NCBI GenBank assembly: GCA_905236805.1
Contig: CAJOPH010000043.1
Location: 1 to 53,252 of the forward strand
Reading direction: 5' to 3'
Source: an uncultured Eubacterium sp.
GTDB lineage: Bacteria > Bacillota > Clostridia > Lachnospirales > Lachnospiraceae
DNA: 53,252 nt
The position numbers and the translations under genes are program-made. The notes beneath the pieces are model-generated. The model was not told the origin of the DNA. It saw only the letters and a program-made list of their open reading frames with translations, and searched no databases. Positions within the stretch are counted from its first letter, which is position 1. Every line of letters begins with the position of its first letter. Of this stretch, positions 44,016 to 52,982 are shown one piece after another.

Positions 44016-46415
44016 TCATTTATACACCTTCCTTGCTATGTCAACCGTCTCTTTGGCGTCCTTTGCGTAAAAGTCGGCCCCTATTTTTCGGGCGTATTCG
44101 GGGGTGAGCACCGCTCCTCCCACCACTACCTTTATGTCAGGTCTTTTTTCCTTTACGAGGGCTATCGTTTCTTCCATGGACTTTAAGGTGGTGGTCATAA
44201 GGGCTGATAAGCCTACGAGCTTTATGTCTTTGGAGATTGCGGCCCCTACCACCGTATCATAGTCCACATCCTTACCCAGGTCTATTACGTCAAAGCCATA
44301 GTTTTCAAGGAGGACTTTGACGATATTTTTTCCTATGTCATGGATATCTCCCTTTACCGTGGCAAGGACTATCTTTCCCTTGGAAACATTTGATTCCGTT
44401 CCCTCCATATTATTTCTTATTACTTCAAAAGCTCCCTGTGCCACATTTGCGGAAAGGATCAGCTGCGGAAGGAAGATCAAGCCTTTTTCAAAGTCCCGGC
44501 CTGTCTTATCAAGGGCAGGGATCAATATATTATCCACTATATCCATGGAATCATTTGTTTTAAGAAGTGTTTTTGTAATTTCCTGACCCTGTTCCTTCAG
44601 TCCGTTTTCCACGCAGTACCTAAGTCCGTCGGGAGTATTTTCAGGTCCCTTTGTGTCTTTGTTTTTGACAGGGGCATCTTTTTTTTGGTCGTTATATGCC
44701 CTGATATATTCCCTGGAGTCTTTGTCTATGTTTGCAAGGACCCTGTAGGCCCTTACGGCGCCTGTCATGGCCTCTAAGTTTGGATTTATGATGGGAAGGT
44801 CAAGTCCGCTCAAAAGGCACATCTCAAGGAAATTTGAGGCTATAAGAACCCTGTTCGGGAGACCGAATGATATATTGGATACCCCCAGCACGGTCTTTAG
44901 TCCCAGCTCATTTTTCACCCTTCTTACGGATTCTATCGTGACCATTGCCGCAGCCTGCTCGGTGGAGGCTGTCATGGTGAGGCAGTCTATAAAGACATCC
45001 CTTCTTGGGATTTTGATATCCGTGGCTTTTTTTAATATCTTTTGTGCTATGGCAAATCTTTCATCTACGGTCTTCGGGATGCCGTTTTCATCCAGGGTAA
45101 GGCCAAGGACGCAGGCACCGTATTTTTTTACTATGGGGAGGATGTTTGAAAGTGAGGATCCTTCGCCGTTTACCGAATTTACGATGGCTTTTCCGTTATA
45201 TACCCTTAGCCCTGCCTCTATGACATCAGGGTCTGTTGAGTCTATCTGAAGGGGAAGGTCTGTTATCCCCTGTATGGCCTTTACTACCCTTACCATCATC
45301 TCTTTTTCATCTATGTCGGGAAGCCCTACGTTTACGTCCAAAATCTCGGCTCCCGCGTTTGCCTGCTCTATGGCCTGACCCAGTATGTAGTTGATATCGT
45401 TATTTATTAAAGCTTCCTTAAATTTCTTTTTCCCGGTAGGATTTATCCTCTCCCCTATGATCCTGGGCTGGTCTATTAGCACTATTTCCGTGGGGGAGCA
45501 GACGGCAGTGGGGATATTCCTTCCTCCTGTTTTTTCTTCTTCCCTTGGGGTGAATTTTCGTTCTTTAAGTAAGAGGGAGAGCTTTTTTATGTATTCGGGG
45601 GTGGTACCGCAGCATCCCCCTATGATCTTTATCCCAAGGTCTGCAAAGTCTGCGGAGCTCTTGGAGAATGTATCGGCATCCATGTCGTATCGGTTCGTCA
45701 TCGGGTCGGGAAGCCCGGCATTTGCCTTTGCCACCAGGGGGAGGTGGGTCCACCTTGATATTTCCTTAAGCACGGGCATAAGGTCAGAAGGTCCCAACGA
45801 GCAGTTTACGCCTATGGCATCAGCTCCCATCCCCGTCAGGGTAAGGGCCATGGAAGCTGCGGATACTCCCGTAAAGGTCCGGCCGTTTTCCTCAAAGCTC
45901 ATGGTGACAAGGACTTTTTTGTTTGAATTTTCCTTTGCCGCGATAAGGGCAGCCCTTGTCTCGGAAAGATCCGTCATGGTCTCTATCACTATAAGGTCAG
46001 CGTCACTTCCCGCCCTTACAATTTCAGAAAATATATCTATGGCTTCTTCAAATGAAAGATCCCCACCCGGCTCCATGAGGCGTCCCAAAGGACCTATGTC
46101 CAGGGCGCAAAAACAGGGCCTATCCATCTTTTTACAGGCTGATCTTGCCAATCCCACCCCTTCCTTAACGACATCTTCCACGGTATATCCGCTGTCTGTA
46201 AGCTTAAAGCGGTTTGCTCCAAAGGTATTGGTGTAGATGACATCACACCCTGATTCAAGATACTGTCTGTGTATGTCCATGATCAGGTCGGGGTGTGAAA
46301 AATTTAACAGCTCAGGAATCTCCCCGGGGGTTATGCCGCTCTTTTGGATCATGGTGCCCATGGCCCCGTCCAAGATGATAAAATCCTGCTTTTCCAAAAT
46401 ATCCTTAAAATCCAC
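44016..46415 (-). CDS. metH: Cobalamin-dependent methionine synthase without reactivation domain
   Basis: MetH transfers methyl from methyltetrahydrofolate through cobalamin to homocysteine. The 799 residues comprise the homocysteine/zinc barrel (about 1-300; GVNCSLGP and GGCCGTTPE supply the zinc cysteines), the folate barrel (about 315-570; IIGERINPTGKKKFKEAL), and the cobalamin cap plus Rossmann domain (about 600-799) with the lower-ligand motif DIHDIGKN. The C-terminal SAM-binding activation domain of E. coli MetH (about 1200 residues in all) is absent. A separate activation protein is encoded immediately upstream with an 11-base overlap, so the enzyme is split in two. Confidence 0.95.
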   Translation of the reverse strand: MDFKDILEKQDFIILDGAMGTMIQKSGITPGEIPELLNFSHPDLIMDIHRQYLESGCDVIYTNTFGANRFKLTDSGYTVEDVVKEGVGLARSACKKMDRPCFCALDIGPLGRLMEPGGDLSFEEAIDIFSEIVRAGSDADLIVIETMTDLSETRAALIAAKENSNKKVLVTMSFEENGRTFTGVSAASMALTLTGMGADAIGVNCSLGPSDLMPVLKEISRWTHLPLVAKANAGLPDPMTNRYDMDADTFSKSSADFADLGIKIIGGCCGTTPEYIKKLSLLLKERKFTPREEEKTGGRNIPTAVCSPTEIVLIDQPRIIGERINPTGKKKFKEALINNDINYILGQAIEQANAGAEILDVNVGLPDIDEKEMMVRVVKAIQGITDLPLQIDSTDPDVIEAGLRVYNGKAIVNSVNGEGSSLSNILPIVKKYGACVLGLTLDENGIPKTVDERFAIAQKILKKATDIKIPRRDVFIDCLTMTASTEQAAAMVTIESVRRVKNELGLKTVLGVSNISFGLPNRVLIASNFLEMCLLSGLDLPIINPNLEAMTGAVRAYRVLANIDKDSREYIRAYNDQKKDAPVKNKDTKGPENTPDGLRYCVENGLKEQGQEITKTLLKTNDSMDIVDNILIPALDKTGRDFEKGLIFLPQLILSANVAQGAFEVIRNNMEGTESNVSKGKIVLATVKGDIHDIGKNIVKVLLENYGFDVIDLGKDVDYDTVVGAAISKDIKLVGLSALMTTTLKSMEETIALVKEKRPDIKVVVGGAVLTPEYARKIGADFYAKDAKETVDIARKVYK

Positions 46416-47073
46416 AATGATTCTCCTTTAATCTAAATGAGCATCCTTCATACATATTGCAGGCATGGCACCCCATTCTTTTTCGTTCGATGGGATTTTT
46501 TGAAATCCCTATGATGGCCGTTATGGACTTCGTGGGGCTTAGCATGTAATTAGACAAAAGATATATTCCTGCTTTTTTTGGGGCATCAAGAAGGTTCAGT
46601 ATATCCTTTTGGCAATAGATGGACAGATCTCCATAGCCGGGAGAGAACCTCCAGGTATAAAAAAAACCGTCCATCACCTCCCTTATGGCTTCCTCCGCGG
46701 CATCCGCCGCTTTTTCGGTAAGGGCGCTGGAAAAAGCATCCGCTATCACGGCCTTTGCCATATCCTCTGCCTGATACGCTCTGATCAGTCTGTCTATTCC
46801 GGAGCCAATGGTAGCGGCAAAGACCCCGGCATATGAGCATCCCTCTAAATGATCACTTATATCCCTGCCGTCAAGCAAAAGATTAGTGCCAAGGGTCAGG
46901 GGGTAAAAGGATGATATGGAAAATATATTAAAGGCATACCTGATATTCATGGCTTCATATACTTTTTTTTCACATTCATCCATGTAGGAAAGTGCCCTTT
47001 CACTAAGTTCTTCCCCATGATGGGACAGATATCTAAGGGCAGTATCCCGGATATTTTTGTCATATAATTCCAT
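46405..47073 (-). CDS. Methionine synthase activation domain protein
   Basis: The 222-residue protein matches the MetH activation fold, with RFSPGYGDLSIYCQKDIL, and LSPTKSITAIIGISKNPI at the SAM site. It ends with a Cys-rich tail (MGCHACNMYEGCSF). It would supply SAM and contact cobalamin to reactivate MetH after oxidation, with an external reductant. The overlap with metH and the 33-base gap to the ABC ATPase gene place it in one operon linking corrinoid uptake to its use. The extra cysteines may bind a metal or cluster; this is inference. Confidence 0.88.
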   Translation of the reverse strand: MELYDKNIRDTALRYLSHHGEELSERALSYMDECEKKVYEAMNIRYAFNIFSISSFYPLTLGTNLLLDGRDISDHLEGCSYAGVFAATIGSGIDRLIRAYQAEDMAKAVIADAFSSALTEKAADAAEEAIREVMDGFFYTWRFSPGYGDLSIYCQKDILNLLDAPKKAGIYLLSNYMLSPTKSITAIIGISKNPIERKRMGCHACNMYEGCSFRLKENHCGF

Positions 47074-47106
47074 GCCTTTTATTTTAACATATTATGCCTT
47101 TTTTTT

Positions 47107-47853
47107 CTACTTCCATTTTTCAAACAGGTCGATCATCCATTCTTTTACATCCATTCCATAGACCTTGTTTAGGGCATCTGAGGAAAAGACCTCATCACTT
47201 TTTCCCCACAGGGCTTTTTTTCCATTATCCAAAAGAAGGGCCTTGTCGCTATATCTTCCGGCAAGGGTAAGGTCGTGGATCACGCAGATGGCGGCCCTTT
47301 CATTGACCTTTAGCCATTTTCTTAATGTGTCAAGAACCTGTTTTTGGTAGATCAGGTCAAGGTGGTTTGTGGGCTCATCAAGGACTAAGATTTCGGGGTC
47401 CTGGGCAAATACCTGACCCAGAAAGACCCTCTGTAGCTCTCCTCCCGAAAGGGAGAGTATAGATCTTTCAGACAGGGAGGCTATCCCCGAAAGCTCCATG
47501 GCAAGATCGGCCTTTTTTTTGATTTCTGACCTTCCTTCCTTATATGCATATCTCCCCATCTCTACCACCTCCCTTACCGAATAGGGGTATCCCACGGAGT
47601 GGATCTGTGAAAGGACGCCTATCCGCTTTGCCCTTTCTTTTGATGAAAAAGAAGAGAGGTTTTTTCCGTCCAGGTAAATGTTGCCTTTCGATGAAACGGT
47701 TCCAAGAAGGGTTCTTACGAAGGTGGTCTTTCCCGAACCGTTAGGGCCTATGAGGGCGAGGCATTCTCCTTCTTTCAGATCAAAGGATATGTCGGAGAGG
47801 ATCTTTTTTTCCCCGTAATATGCGCTTAAGTTTTGAATGGATAATGACTTCAA
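47107..47853 (-). CDS. btuD: Corrinoid/iron-type ABC transporter ATPase
   Basis: The 248-residue ATPase of the BtuD/FhuC class has Walker A GPNGSGKT at 36-43, signature LSLSGGELQRV, Walker B ILVLDEPTNHLDL and switch His in CVIHDLTLAG. It powers import with the permease and binding protein encoded just upstream. The family serves cobalamin, haem and ferric siderophores. The downstream metH and its activation protein make cobalamin the best guess, so the btu symbol is a contextual inference. Confidence 0.82.
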   Translation of the reverse strand: MKSLSIQNLSAYYGEKKILSDISFDLKEGECLALIGPNGSGKTTFVRTLLGTVSSKGNIYLDGKNLSSFSSKERAKRIGVLSQIHSVGYPYSVREVVEMGRYAYKEGRSEIKKKADLAMELSGIASLSERSILSLSGGELQRVFLGQVFAQDPEILVLDEPTNHLDLIYQKQVLDTLRKWLKVNERAAICVIHDLTLAGRYSDKALLLDNGKKALWGKSDEVFSSDALNKVYGMDVKEWMIDLFEKWK

Positions 47854-47864
47854 TATATTTTCCT

Positions 47865-48884
47865 TTAATGTAATTTCCGTTTACTATATATCGCAAGGAA
47901 GACTATCGTGCCCACAAAGGAGGTGATGGTTCCTATGGGAAGCTCTACCGGTGAAAACAATATTCTTGATAAAAGGTCGCACAATAAGGCAAAGATGGCT
48001 CCACCGAAAAGGCAGCAGGGCAAAAGCTTTTTGTGCGATGGCCCGGTAAGAAGCCTTATGATATGGGGGGTCACAAGCCCCACAAAACCTATGGGACCTG
48101 ATATTGATACGCAAAGCCCCACGAGGAAAGAAGATGATATCATCACCAGAAGCCTTACCTTTTTTGTGTTTACCCCCACTGATACTGCAGTTTCCTCCCC
48201 TATGGAAAATGCGTCAAGCTCCCTTGCGAGATGAAGCAGCATAAAGCCGAAAATGCATAGCCCGGTGAATAATACCGCAACGTCCCCGTACCCTGTTCCC
48301 GAAAAAGACCCAAAGGTCCAAAAGGTTATGCTTTTTATTTTTTCGGGGAAAGCCGTGATAATGAGGGAGATGATGCTTGATATGAACATGGAAAAGACTA
48401 TCCCCACCAGGATCACGGTGTTTGACGACAGGGTGTGATCGAGACGGTATGAGAGAAAGAGGATGCCAAAAAGGCAGGCAAAGGCAAAAAGACAAGAAAG
48501 GCTTCCCGTCTGCGAAATGGGCAAAAAGGGAAGTCTTATGCCAAAAGCTATGGCACAGACGGCACCAAGTGATGCCCCTGAAGATATCCCAAGGGTGGAG
48601 CCATCGGCAAGGGGGTTTTTTAATAATCCCTGCATACAGGCTCCGCTGAGGGAAAGGCAGGCTCCCGTAAGTCCTGCGCAAAGCACTCTTGGAATGCGCA
48701 CACTTAAGATGATGGAAGACTTTGCCGCATTTTCCTGGGGGATGTGTCTTATCGCATTTGATATGATATAAAAAATGTCCTTCGGCGGTATGTAAACGCT
48801 CCCCACACAGATACAAAGAAGAAGTGCAAGGAGTAAAGACAGCGCCAAAAGGACATAGATTTTTTTCATGGAAAATATCTTCAT
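47865..48884 (-). CDS. btuC: Corrinoid/iron-type ABC transporter permease (FecCD family)
   Basis: The 339-residue permease has about nine to ten membrane helices. FecCD marks are VRIPRVLCAGLTGACLSLSGACMQGLLKNPLADGSTLGISSGASLGAV and GPIGFVGLVTPHIIRLLTGPSHKKLLP, the latter forming the ATPase-coupling region. The stop is 11 bases before the ATPase ATG and the start 6 bases after the binding-protein stop. The ribosome site is poor, in line with coupled translation. Substrate as for the operon: probably a corrinoid. Confidence 0.84.
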   Translation of the reverse strand: MKIFSMKKIYVLLALSLLLALLLCICVGSVYIPPKDIFYIISNAIRHIPQENAAKSSIILSVRIPRVLCAGLTGACLSLSGACMQGLLKNPLADGSTLGISSGASLGAVCAIAFGIRLPFLPISQTGSLSCLFAFACLFGILFLSYRLDHTLSSNTVILVGIVFSMFISSIISLIITAFPEKIKSITFWTFGSFSGTGYGDVAVLFTGLCIFGFMLLHLARELDAFSIGEETAVSVGVNTKKVRLLVMISSSFLVGLCVSISGPIGFVGLVTPHIIRLLTGPSHKKLLPCCLFGGAIFALLCDLLSRILFSPVELPIGTITSFVGTIVFLAIYSKRKLH

Positions 48885-48890
48885 GGGATA

Positions 48891-49886
48891 TCAGTTGGTT
48901 CCATAGATGAATTCATACACGGCCTTAACCCCATCCGCAACACGCGGACCGGGCCTTGTCAGCTCCTCCGATGTGAGGGCGAGTACCTTAGCGTTTTTGA
49001 CGGCGGATACATCCTCCCACCCCTCTCTGGAAAGGATTTCATCTACGGCATTATCTTCCGTGGAGGTCGTTACTATGTAGTCGGGGTTTTGTTCGATCAC
49101 CTGCTCCTCAGATACCTCAGCCCAGCTTTCCACATCGGAAAATATGTTTTTGGCACCTAAAAGAGAGGCAGCCTCGTCCATGTAGGTACCGCTCCCTGCG
49201 GTCCAAAGGCCATATTCAAGGGGGCTTACCTCAAAGTAGATTTTTGGAGCTTCATCTGAATCTGAAAGTGCCTCTTTGGCCATGTCGGAATATTCGGAAA
49301 TCTCATCCTGCATTTTAGATATTACGGAAGAAGCCTCTTCCTCATGACCCGTTGCCTTTCCTACTATTTCGATATCAGTGTAGATATCATCTATGGTACC
49401 GTTTTCAGAGACTATGACGGATATCCCCGCATCTTCAAGCTGTGAGATCTGGTCTTCGGTCTGGGCCATCGTGGACATAAAGACCACCTGTGGGTCAAGG
49501 GCTATGATCTCTTCCACATTGGTCTCATCCCCCGATGATACCACATCTATATCAAGGGCTTCTTCCGGATAGTCACAGTACTGTGTTCTTCCCACGATGA
49601 TATCCCCGGCTCCAATGGCATAGAGAATCTCGCACTCTGAAGGGGAAAGTACCACGGCCCTTTCAAGGTCTGAGGGGACAGATACCTCCCTTCCTGTCAT
49701 GTCGGTTACGGTTACGGAATCATCTGCTGCGTCGGAAGATGCGGCAGATGATGAAACGGGCGAGCCTGACGCATCTGCGCTTTCATTTACGGTGCTTTTT
49801 GGTTCATCAGACCCCCCACAGGCCGTAAGAAACAGTGAAAGTGTAAAAATCAGGGTGAAAAAAGATAAATTTTTTCTTAAAAGCAT
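48891..49886 (-). CDS. btuF: Corrinoid/iron-type ABC transporter binding lipoprotein
   Basis: The 331-residue lipoprotein has lipobox LTAC with Cys23, a Ser/Ala/Asp-rich linker, then a helical-backbone (cluster A-II) binding fold: RAVVLSPSECEILYAIGAGD, VVSSGDETNVEEIIALDPQVVF and TRPGPRVADGVKAVYEFIYG. The overall arrangement is BtuF-like. It is the first gene of a five-gene operon (binding protein, permease, ATPase, MetH activation protein, MetH), the main reason to read it as corrinoid import. The leader is too short (about 45 bases) for a cobalamin riboswitch. Confidence 0.83.
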   Translation of the reverse strand: MLLRKNLSFFTLIFTLSLFLTACGGSDEPKSTVNESADASGSPVSSSAASSDAADDSVTVTDMTGREVSVPSDLERAVVLSPSECEILYAIGAGDIIVGRTQYCDYPEEALDIDVVSSGDETNVEEIIALDPQVVFMSTMAQTEDQISQLEDAGISVIVSENGTIDDIYTDIEIVGKATGHEEEASSVISKMQDEISEYSDMAKEALSDSDEAPKIYFEVSPLEYGLWTAGSGTYMDEAASLLGAKNIFSDVESWAEVSEEQVIEQNPDYIVTTSTEDNAVDEILSREGWEDVSAVKNAKVLALTSEELTRPGPRVADGVKAVYEFIYGTN

Positions 49887-49938
49887 TTGTGTTCTCCTTT
49901 CATATGAAGGTTTTTTATAAACGAAGATATAACACAGT

Positions 49939-49967
49939 AATATACAGTACTTTTAAGAAAATGTCAA
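49939..49967 (-). promoter_or_regulatory. Promoter of the uptake-metH operon
   Basis: On the minus strand TTGACA (49967-49962), 17 bases, TATATT (49944-49939). The start point near 49932 leaves a leader of about 45 bases. Confidence 0.8.
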
Positions 49968-50064
49968 CAAGGGTTCACTGATTTTTCACAACTTGACCAT
50001 TTTTCCCCTGTCAGATTTAGGAAAAACAGACCGCAAATTTCTTTACAGTGACTAAAGAGAATGG

Positions 50065-50093
50065 TTGAAAAAATGTTCTATCAATGGTATAAT
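50065..50093 (+). promoter_or_regulatory. degV promoter
   Basis: TTGAAA (50065-50070), 17 bases, TATAAT (50088-50093). The frame opening ATG at 50061 lies in this promoter, which supports the later start at 50130. Confidence 0.8.
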
Positions 50094-50129
50094 AAAAGTA
50101 ACGTTTGCACAATTGGGAAAGGAGTTCTT

Positions 50130-51014
50130 ATGAACGAATATGTAATTTCATGCTGTTCATCTGCGGATCTTTCAAGGGAGTGGTTTGAAAAATTAAATGT
50201 TCCGGTCATCTGTTTCCACATAGAGCTTGACGGGGTGGACTATCCTGATGACATGGGCAGGAGCATATCCTATGAGGAGCTTTTCAGGAGGATGCAGGAG
50301 GGTGCGTCCACAAAAACCTCGCAGGTAGGGGTAGGAGAGTACATCGATTTTTTCAAGGGCTTTCTGGATGAAGGCAAGGATGTTTTGCATATCAGCCTGT
50401 CGTCAGGGATATCAGGCACATATAATTCCGCATGCCTCGCAAGGGACGAGCTTTTAAAAGACTATCCGGGCAGGAAGATACTGGTGGCAGATTCCCTCGC
50501 GGCATCGTCGGGATATGGGCTTTTGGTGGATACCGCCGCACAGAAAAAACAAGAGGGAATGGGGATAGATGAGCTTTATTCCTACATTGAGGAGAAAAAG
50601 AGGTTTCTGCATCACTGGTTTTTTTCCACGGATCTTACCTTTTATATAAGGGGAGGGAGGATATCAAAGACGGCCGGATTTTTCGGAAAGACCCTTAATA
50701 TCTGTCCGCTTATGGATGTGGACAATGAGGGAAGGCTGATACCAAGGGAAAAGATAAGGGGAAAGAAAAGGGTCATTGAAAGGACCTTTGAAATAATGAG
50801 GCTGCATGCGGAAAACGGAAGGGATTATTCAAAAAAATGTTTTATCTGTCATTCGCTCTGCCATGATGAGGCAAGGACTCTTGCCAATCTGGTAGAAGGG
50901 TATTTCCACAAAATGGATGGCAGGGTCATCATCTTTCCGATAGGGGCTACCATAGGATGCCACACGGGTCCGGGTACCATATCCTTATTTTTCTGGGGGG
51001 ATGAGAGGGTGTAG
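50130..51014 (+). CDS. DegV family fatty-acid-binding protein
   Basis: The 294-residue DegV/FakB fold is marked by an N-terminal YVISCCSSADLS, VPVICFHI, STKTSQVG, HISLSSGISGTYNSA, the ADSLAASSG segment and the C-terminal HTGPGTISLFFWGDE. DegV/FakB proteins hold fatty acids for phosphorylation by FakA. AAAGGAG sits before ATG 50130. The gene stands alone with no fakA beside it. A paired Cys-Cys in the first strand is unusual for the family but not in a known active position. Confidence 0.9.
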   Translation: MNEYVISCCSSADLSREWFEKLNVPVICFHIELDGVDYPDDMGRSISYEELFRRMQEGASTKTSQVGVGEYIDFFKGFLDEGKDVLHISLSSGISGTYNSACLARDELLKDYPGRKILVADSLAASSGYGLLVDTAAQKKQEGMGIDELYSYIEEKKRFLHHWFFSTDLTFYIRGGRISKTAGFFGKTLNICPLMDVDNEGRLIPREKIRGKKRVIERTFEIMRLHAENGRDYSKKCFICHSLCHDEARTLANLVEGYFHKMDGRVIIFPIGATIGCHTGPGTISLFFWGDERV

Positions 51015-51025
51015 GAGATGATTTG

Positions 51026-51646
51026 ATGGGTTATTGTGCTTGGGCTGATACCAACGAACGAAATAAAATTTATCATGATGGAGAGTGGGGAGTTCCGGTG
51101 CATGACGATAGAAAGATGTTTGAGCATTTGATGCTTGAGTGTATGCAATGCGGCCTGTCATGGGATCTTATGTTGAAGAAACGGGAGATTTTCCGATCCT
51201 GTTTTGACGGATTTGATTATGATAAGATAGCAGAATACGGAGAAGATGATATCCGGAGGATTCTTGAAACTGAGGGAATGATTAGATCTTTGCGAAAGGT
51301 GGCTGCGATTATCAATAACGCCGGGTGCTTCCGGAATATCCGTCAGGAGTTTGGAAGTTTTTGTGATTATATCTGGGCATATTCTGATAACAAGACGATC
51401 CTTTACAATGGACATAACAAAGCCGGCGGGAGGATTCCTGTCAGCAACGGACTGTCAAAGCGGATCAGTAAGGATCTTAAAAAACGGGGCTTCAAGTATG
51501 TAGGTGAAATCACAATATATTCGCATCTTCAGGCTTGCGGGATCATCAACGACCATGATGAGACCTGTGCATGTTTTGAACGGATAAACAGAATGCACCC
51601 TACGGTGAATAAGCGTAGGGATAGGGAAGTGATGAATGATTTATGA
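51026..51646 (+). CDS. tag: DNA-3-methyladenine glycosylase I
   Basis: Tag removes 3-methyladenine from alkylated DNA. The 206-residue product keeps the zinc-snap ligands: Cys4 and His17 at the N terminus (the E. coli positions) and His177 and Cys181 at the C terminus with the same 4-residue spacing. Family motifs are CAWADTNERNKIYHDGEWG and LMLECMQCGLSWDLMLKKRE. ATG 51026 is preferred over the TTG at 51023. Codon use differs from upstream genes: CGG and ATT are frequent where AGG and ATA dominate elsewhere, hinting at transfer. A hairpin at 51677 follows. Confidence 0.93.
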   Translation: MGYCAWADTNERNKIYHDGEWGVPVHDDRKMFEHLMLECMQCGLSWDLMLKKREIFRSCFDGFDYDKIAEYGEDDIRRILETEGMIRSLRKVAAIINNAGCFRNIRQEFGSFCDYIWAYSDNKTILYNGHNKAGGRIPVSNGLSKRISKDLKKRGFKYVGEITIYSHLQACGIINDHDETCACFERINRMHPTVNKRRDREVMNDL

Positions 51647-51676
51647 ACTACCATACCGTAACGGATGAGCGAGATG

Positions 51677-51706
51677 ATGAAATCCCAGCATAAGCTGGGA
51701 TTTCAT
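51677..51706 (+). terminator. Hairpin after tag
   Basis: ATGAAATCCCAGC (51677-51689) and GCTGGGATTTCAT (51694-51706) are perfectly paired around an ATAA loop. The following TTGATTAAAAG has few T residues, so termination may be imperfect. Confidence 0.65.
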
Positions 51707-51740
51707 TTGATTAAAAGCAAAACCGCACATATTTAATAGT

Positions 51741-51798
51741 GCATATAAACGAAAAACCTTCGTCCAAATGTACAACTTATTATTCTACAGTTCCTAAA
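51741..51798 (-). repeat. Family 2 repeat (partial copy)
   Basis: Over 58 bases, GCATATAAACGAAAAACCTT, CGTCCAAATGTACAACTTAT and TATTCTACAGTTCCTAAA follow in order. The stretch differs from the copy at 52825-52882 at only a few positions. It is the reverse complement of the left arm of the complete element at 40908. The mirrored arm is missing here. Confidence 0.75.
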
Positions 51799-51818
51799 CT
51801 TAATGATTATAAAGAAGA

Positions 51819-52523
51819 ATGCAAATTGACAAGAAAGTGAGCAGATTAACAATGAAATGGTGTGACTTAATAAAACGATATTCTCTATTTATCGTTGGCT
51901 TATTTATAGCTTCTATGGGCGTAGCCTTTTCTACAAAAGCAGGTCTTGGAACTTCACCTGTTGCGTCAGTTCCGTATTCGGTTTCATTGGTGAGTTCGTT
52001 TCTATCCTTTGGAGGCTGGTTGAATCTCTTTAGCGTGATTCAGATTATTGTACAGGTAGCTGTGCAGAAGGGTAAATGCAACTATGTGGAGATAGCCATA
52101 CAAACCTTGCTTGCATTTGTATATGGGTATCTGACAAACCTATCCGTGTGGTTGATCAGAGGACTTAATGTCACAGGATATCCTATGAGCTTTATAGCTA
52201 TGCTGGCGGGCTGCGTGATTCTCTCATTTGGGATATGGATACAATTCAAGGGTGGTGTTGCCATGTTGCCGGGTGAAGCCATGAATAGAGCCATCAGCAA
52301 GGCATCAGGGAAGAAATATGAGAATATAAAGATATTATTTGATGTGCTTTACATTGTAGTGTCTGCACTTATATGTCTGATATTCCTTGGAAAGCTTGAA
52401 GGAGTACGAGAGGGCAGCATCATTGCGGCGATTGCAGTGGGGACTATTATCAAGGTATACAATAAGATTTTTGATGCCATAAAGAATAGGGTTAATACAA
52501 ATAGACACAGGAGTGCGGATTGA
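51819..52523 (+). CDS. YczE/YitT-like membrane protein
   Basis: The 234-residue protein has five to six membrane segments, with SLFIVGLFIASMGVAFSTKAGLGTSP and FGIWIQFKGGVAMLPGEAMNRAIS, the pattern of YczE/YyaS-type proteins of unknown function. A start at ATG 51852 (MKWCDLIKRY) is possible; ATG 51819 has only a weak AAGAAG upstream. It lies downstream of a family 2 repeat and its stop overlaps a short ORF. Codon use is unlike the core genes. A transport or membrane-permeability role is suggested for relatives but not proven. Confidence 0.75.
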   Translation: MQIDKKVSRLTMKWCDLIKRYSLFIVGLFIASMGVAFSTKAGLGTSPVASVPYSVSLVSSFLSFGGWLNLFSVIQIIVQVAVQKGKCNYVEIAIQTLLAFVYGYLTNLSVWLIRGLNVTGYPMSFIAMLAGCVILSFGIWIQFKGGVAMLPGEAMNRAISKASGKKYENIKILFDVLYIVVSALICLIFLGKLEGVREGSIIAAIAVGTIIKVYNKIFDAIKNRVNTNRHRSAD

Positions 52524-52705
52524 TGAATGATTCCGATAGGAAGCAAGTCTATGAGCTTTTGATTATGGAAATCATATGTGATGACAGAAAGAGAGCCGGA
52601 TCCAAACGACAGGGAAATATGGAAGTCTGGACAGAGGAGACGGATGAATCGAAGCTTTCTGATAAGGACAGATTCCAAGGTGAGATCCTTATCTGTGTCG
52701 GATGA
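52523..52705 (+). CDS. Short hypothetical protein
   Basis: I do not recognise this 60-residue frame (MNDSDRKQVYELLIMEII, then a charged Arg/Lys/Glu/Asp-rich tail). It overlaps the previous stop (ATGA). It may be a real small cytosolic protein coupled to the membrane protein, or the start of a decayed gene, since no homologous domain is visible and the following 40 bases look non-coding. Confidence 0.35.
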   Translation: MNDSDRKQVYELLIMEIICDDRKRAGSKRQGNMEVWTEETDESKLSDKDRFQGEILICVG

Positions 52706-52747
52706 AGAATATGGCAAACTGGAGTAAAAGTTTTTTCTTCTAACACC

Positions 52748-52776
52748 TTGAATGATATGAGTTTTTCGGTTATAAT
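52748..52776 (+). promoter_or_regulatory. Promoter before the AAA-ATPase-like gene
   Basis: TTGAAT (52748-52753), 17 bases, TATAAT (52771-52776). The transcript would begin near 52783 and have a leader of about 200 bases that includes a GTCGCAGCG/CGCTACGAC stem (one mismatch) and a family 2 repeat. Confidence 0.7.
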
Positions 52777-52824
52777 AAGGGTGTTGATCGTCGCAGCGCT
52801 CGCTACGACTCATTCAGCCGCCTT

Positions 52825-52882
52825 GCATATGAACGAAAATCCTTCGTCCAAATGCACAACTTATTATTCTACAGTTCCTAAA
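52825..52882 (-). repeat. Family 2 repeat (partial copy)
   Basis: GCATATGAACGAAAATCCTT, CGTCCAAATGCACAACTTAT and TATTCTACAGTTCCTAAA follow in order, near-identical to 51741-51798. It lies in the mRNA leader of the AAA-ATPase-like gene. With the copy at 51741 it brackets the membrane protein and the short ORF. Confidence 0.75.
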
Positions 52883-52982
52883 GTTGTCGAAGATTATATC
52901 AATGCTATGGGTGTAGTTTGCCGCATCGAATCTGCCACGTGCCGACGTTGGGATCAGACCCCGTTGCATTGGAGGTATAAAG

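Noticed and set aside
49887..50060. Cobalamin riboswitch upstream of the corrinoid-type operon
   Set aside because: No B12-box-like sequence was seen and the promoter leaves only about 45 leader bases.
51826..51855. TTGACA as promoter of the YczE-like gene
   Set aside because: No acceptable -10 box lies 16-19 bases downstream, and it sits within the probable coding sequence.
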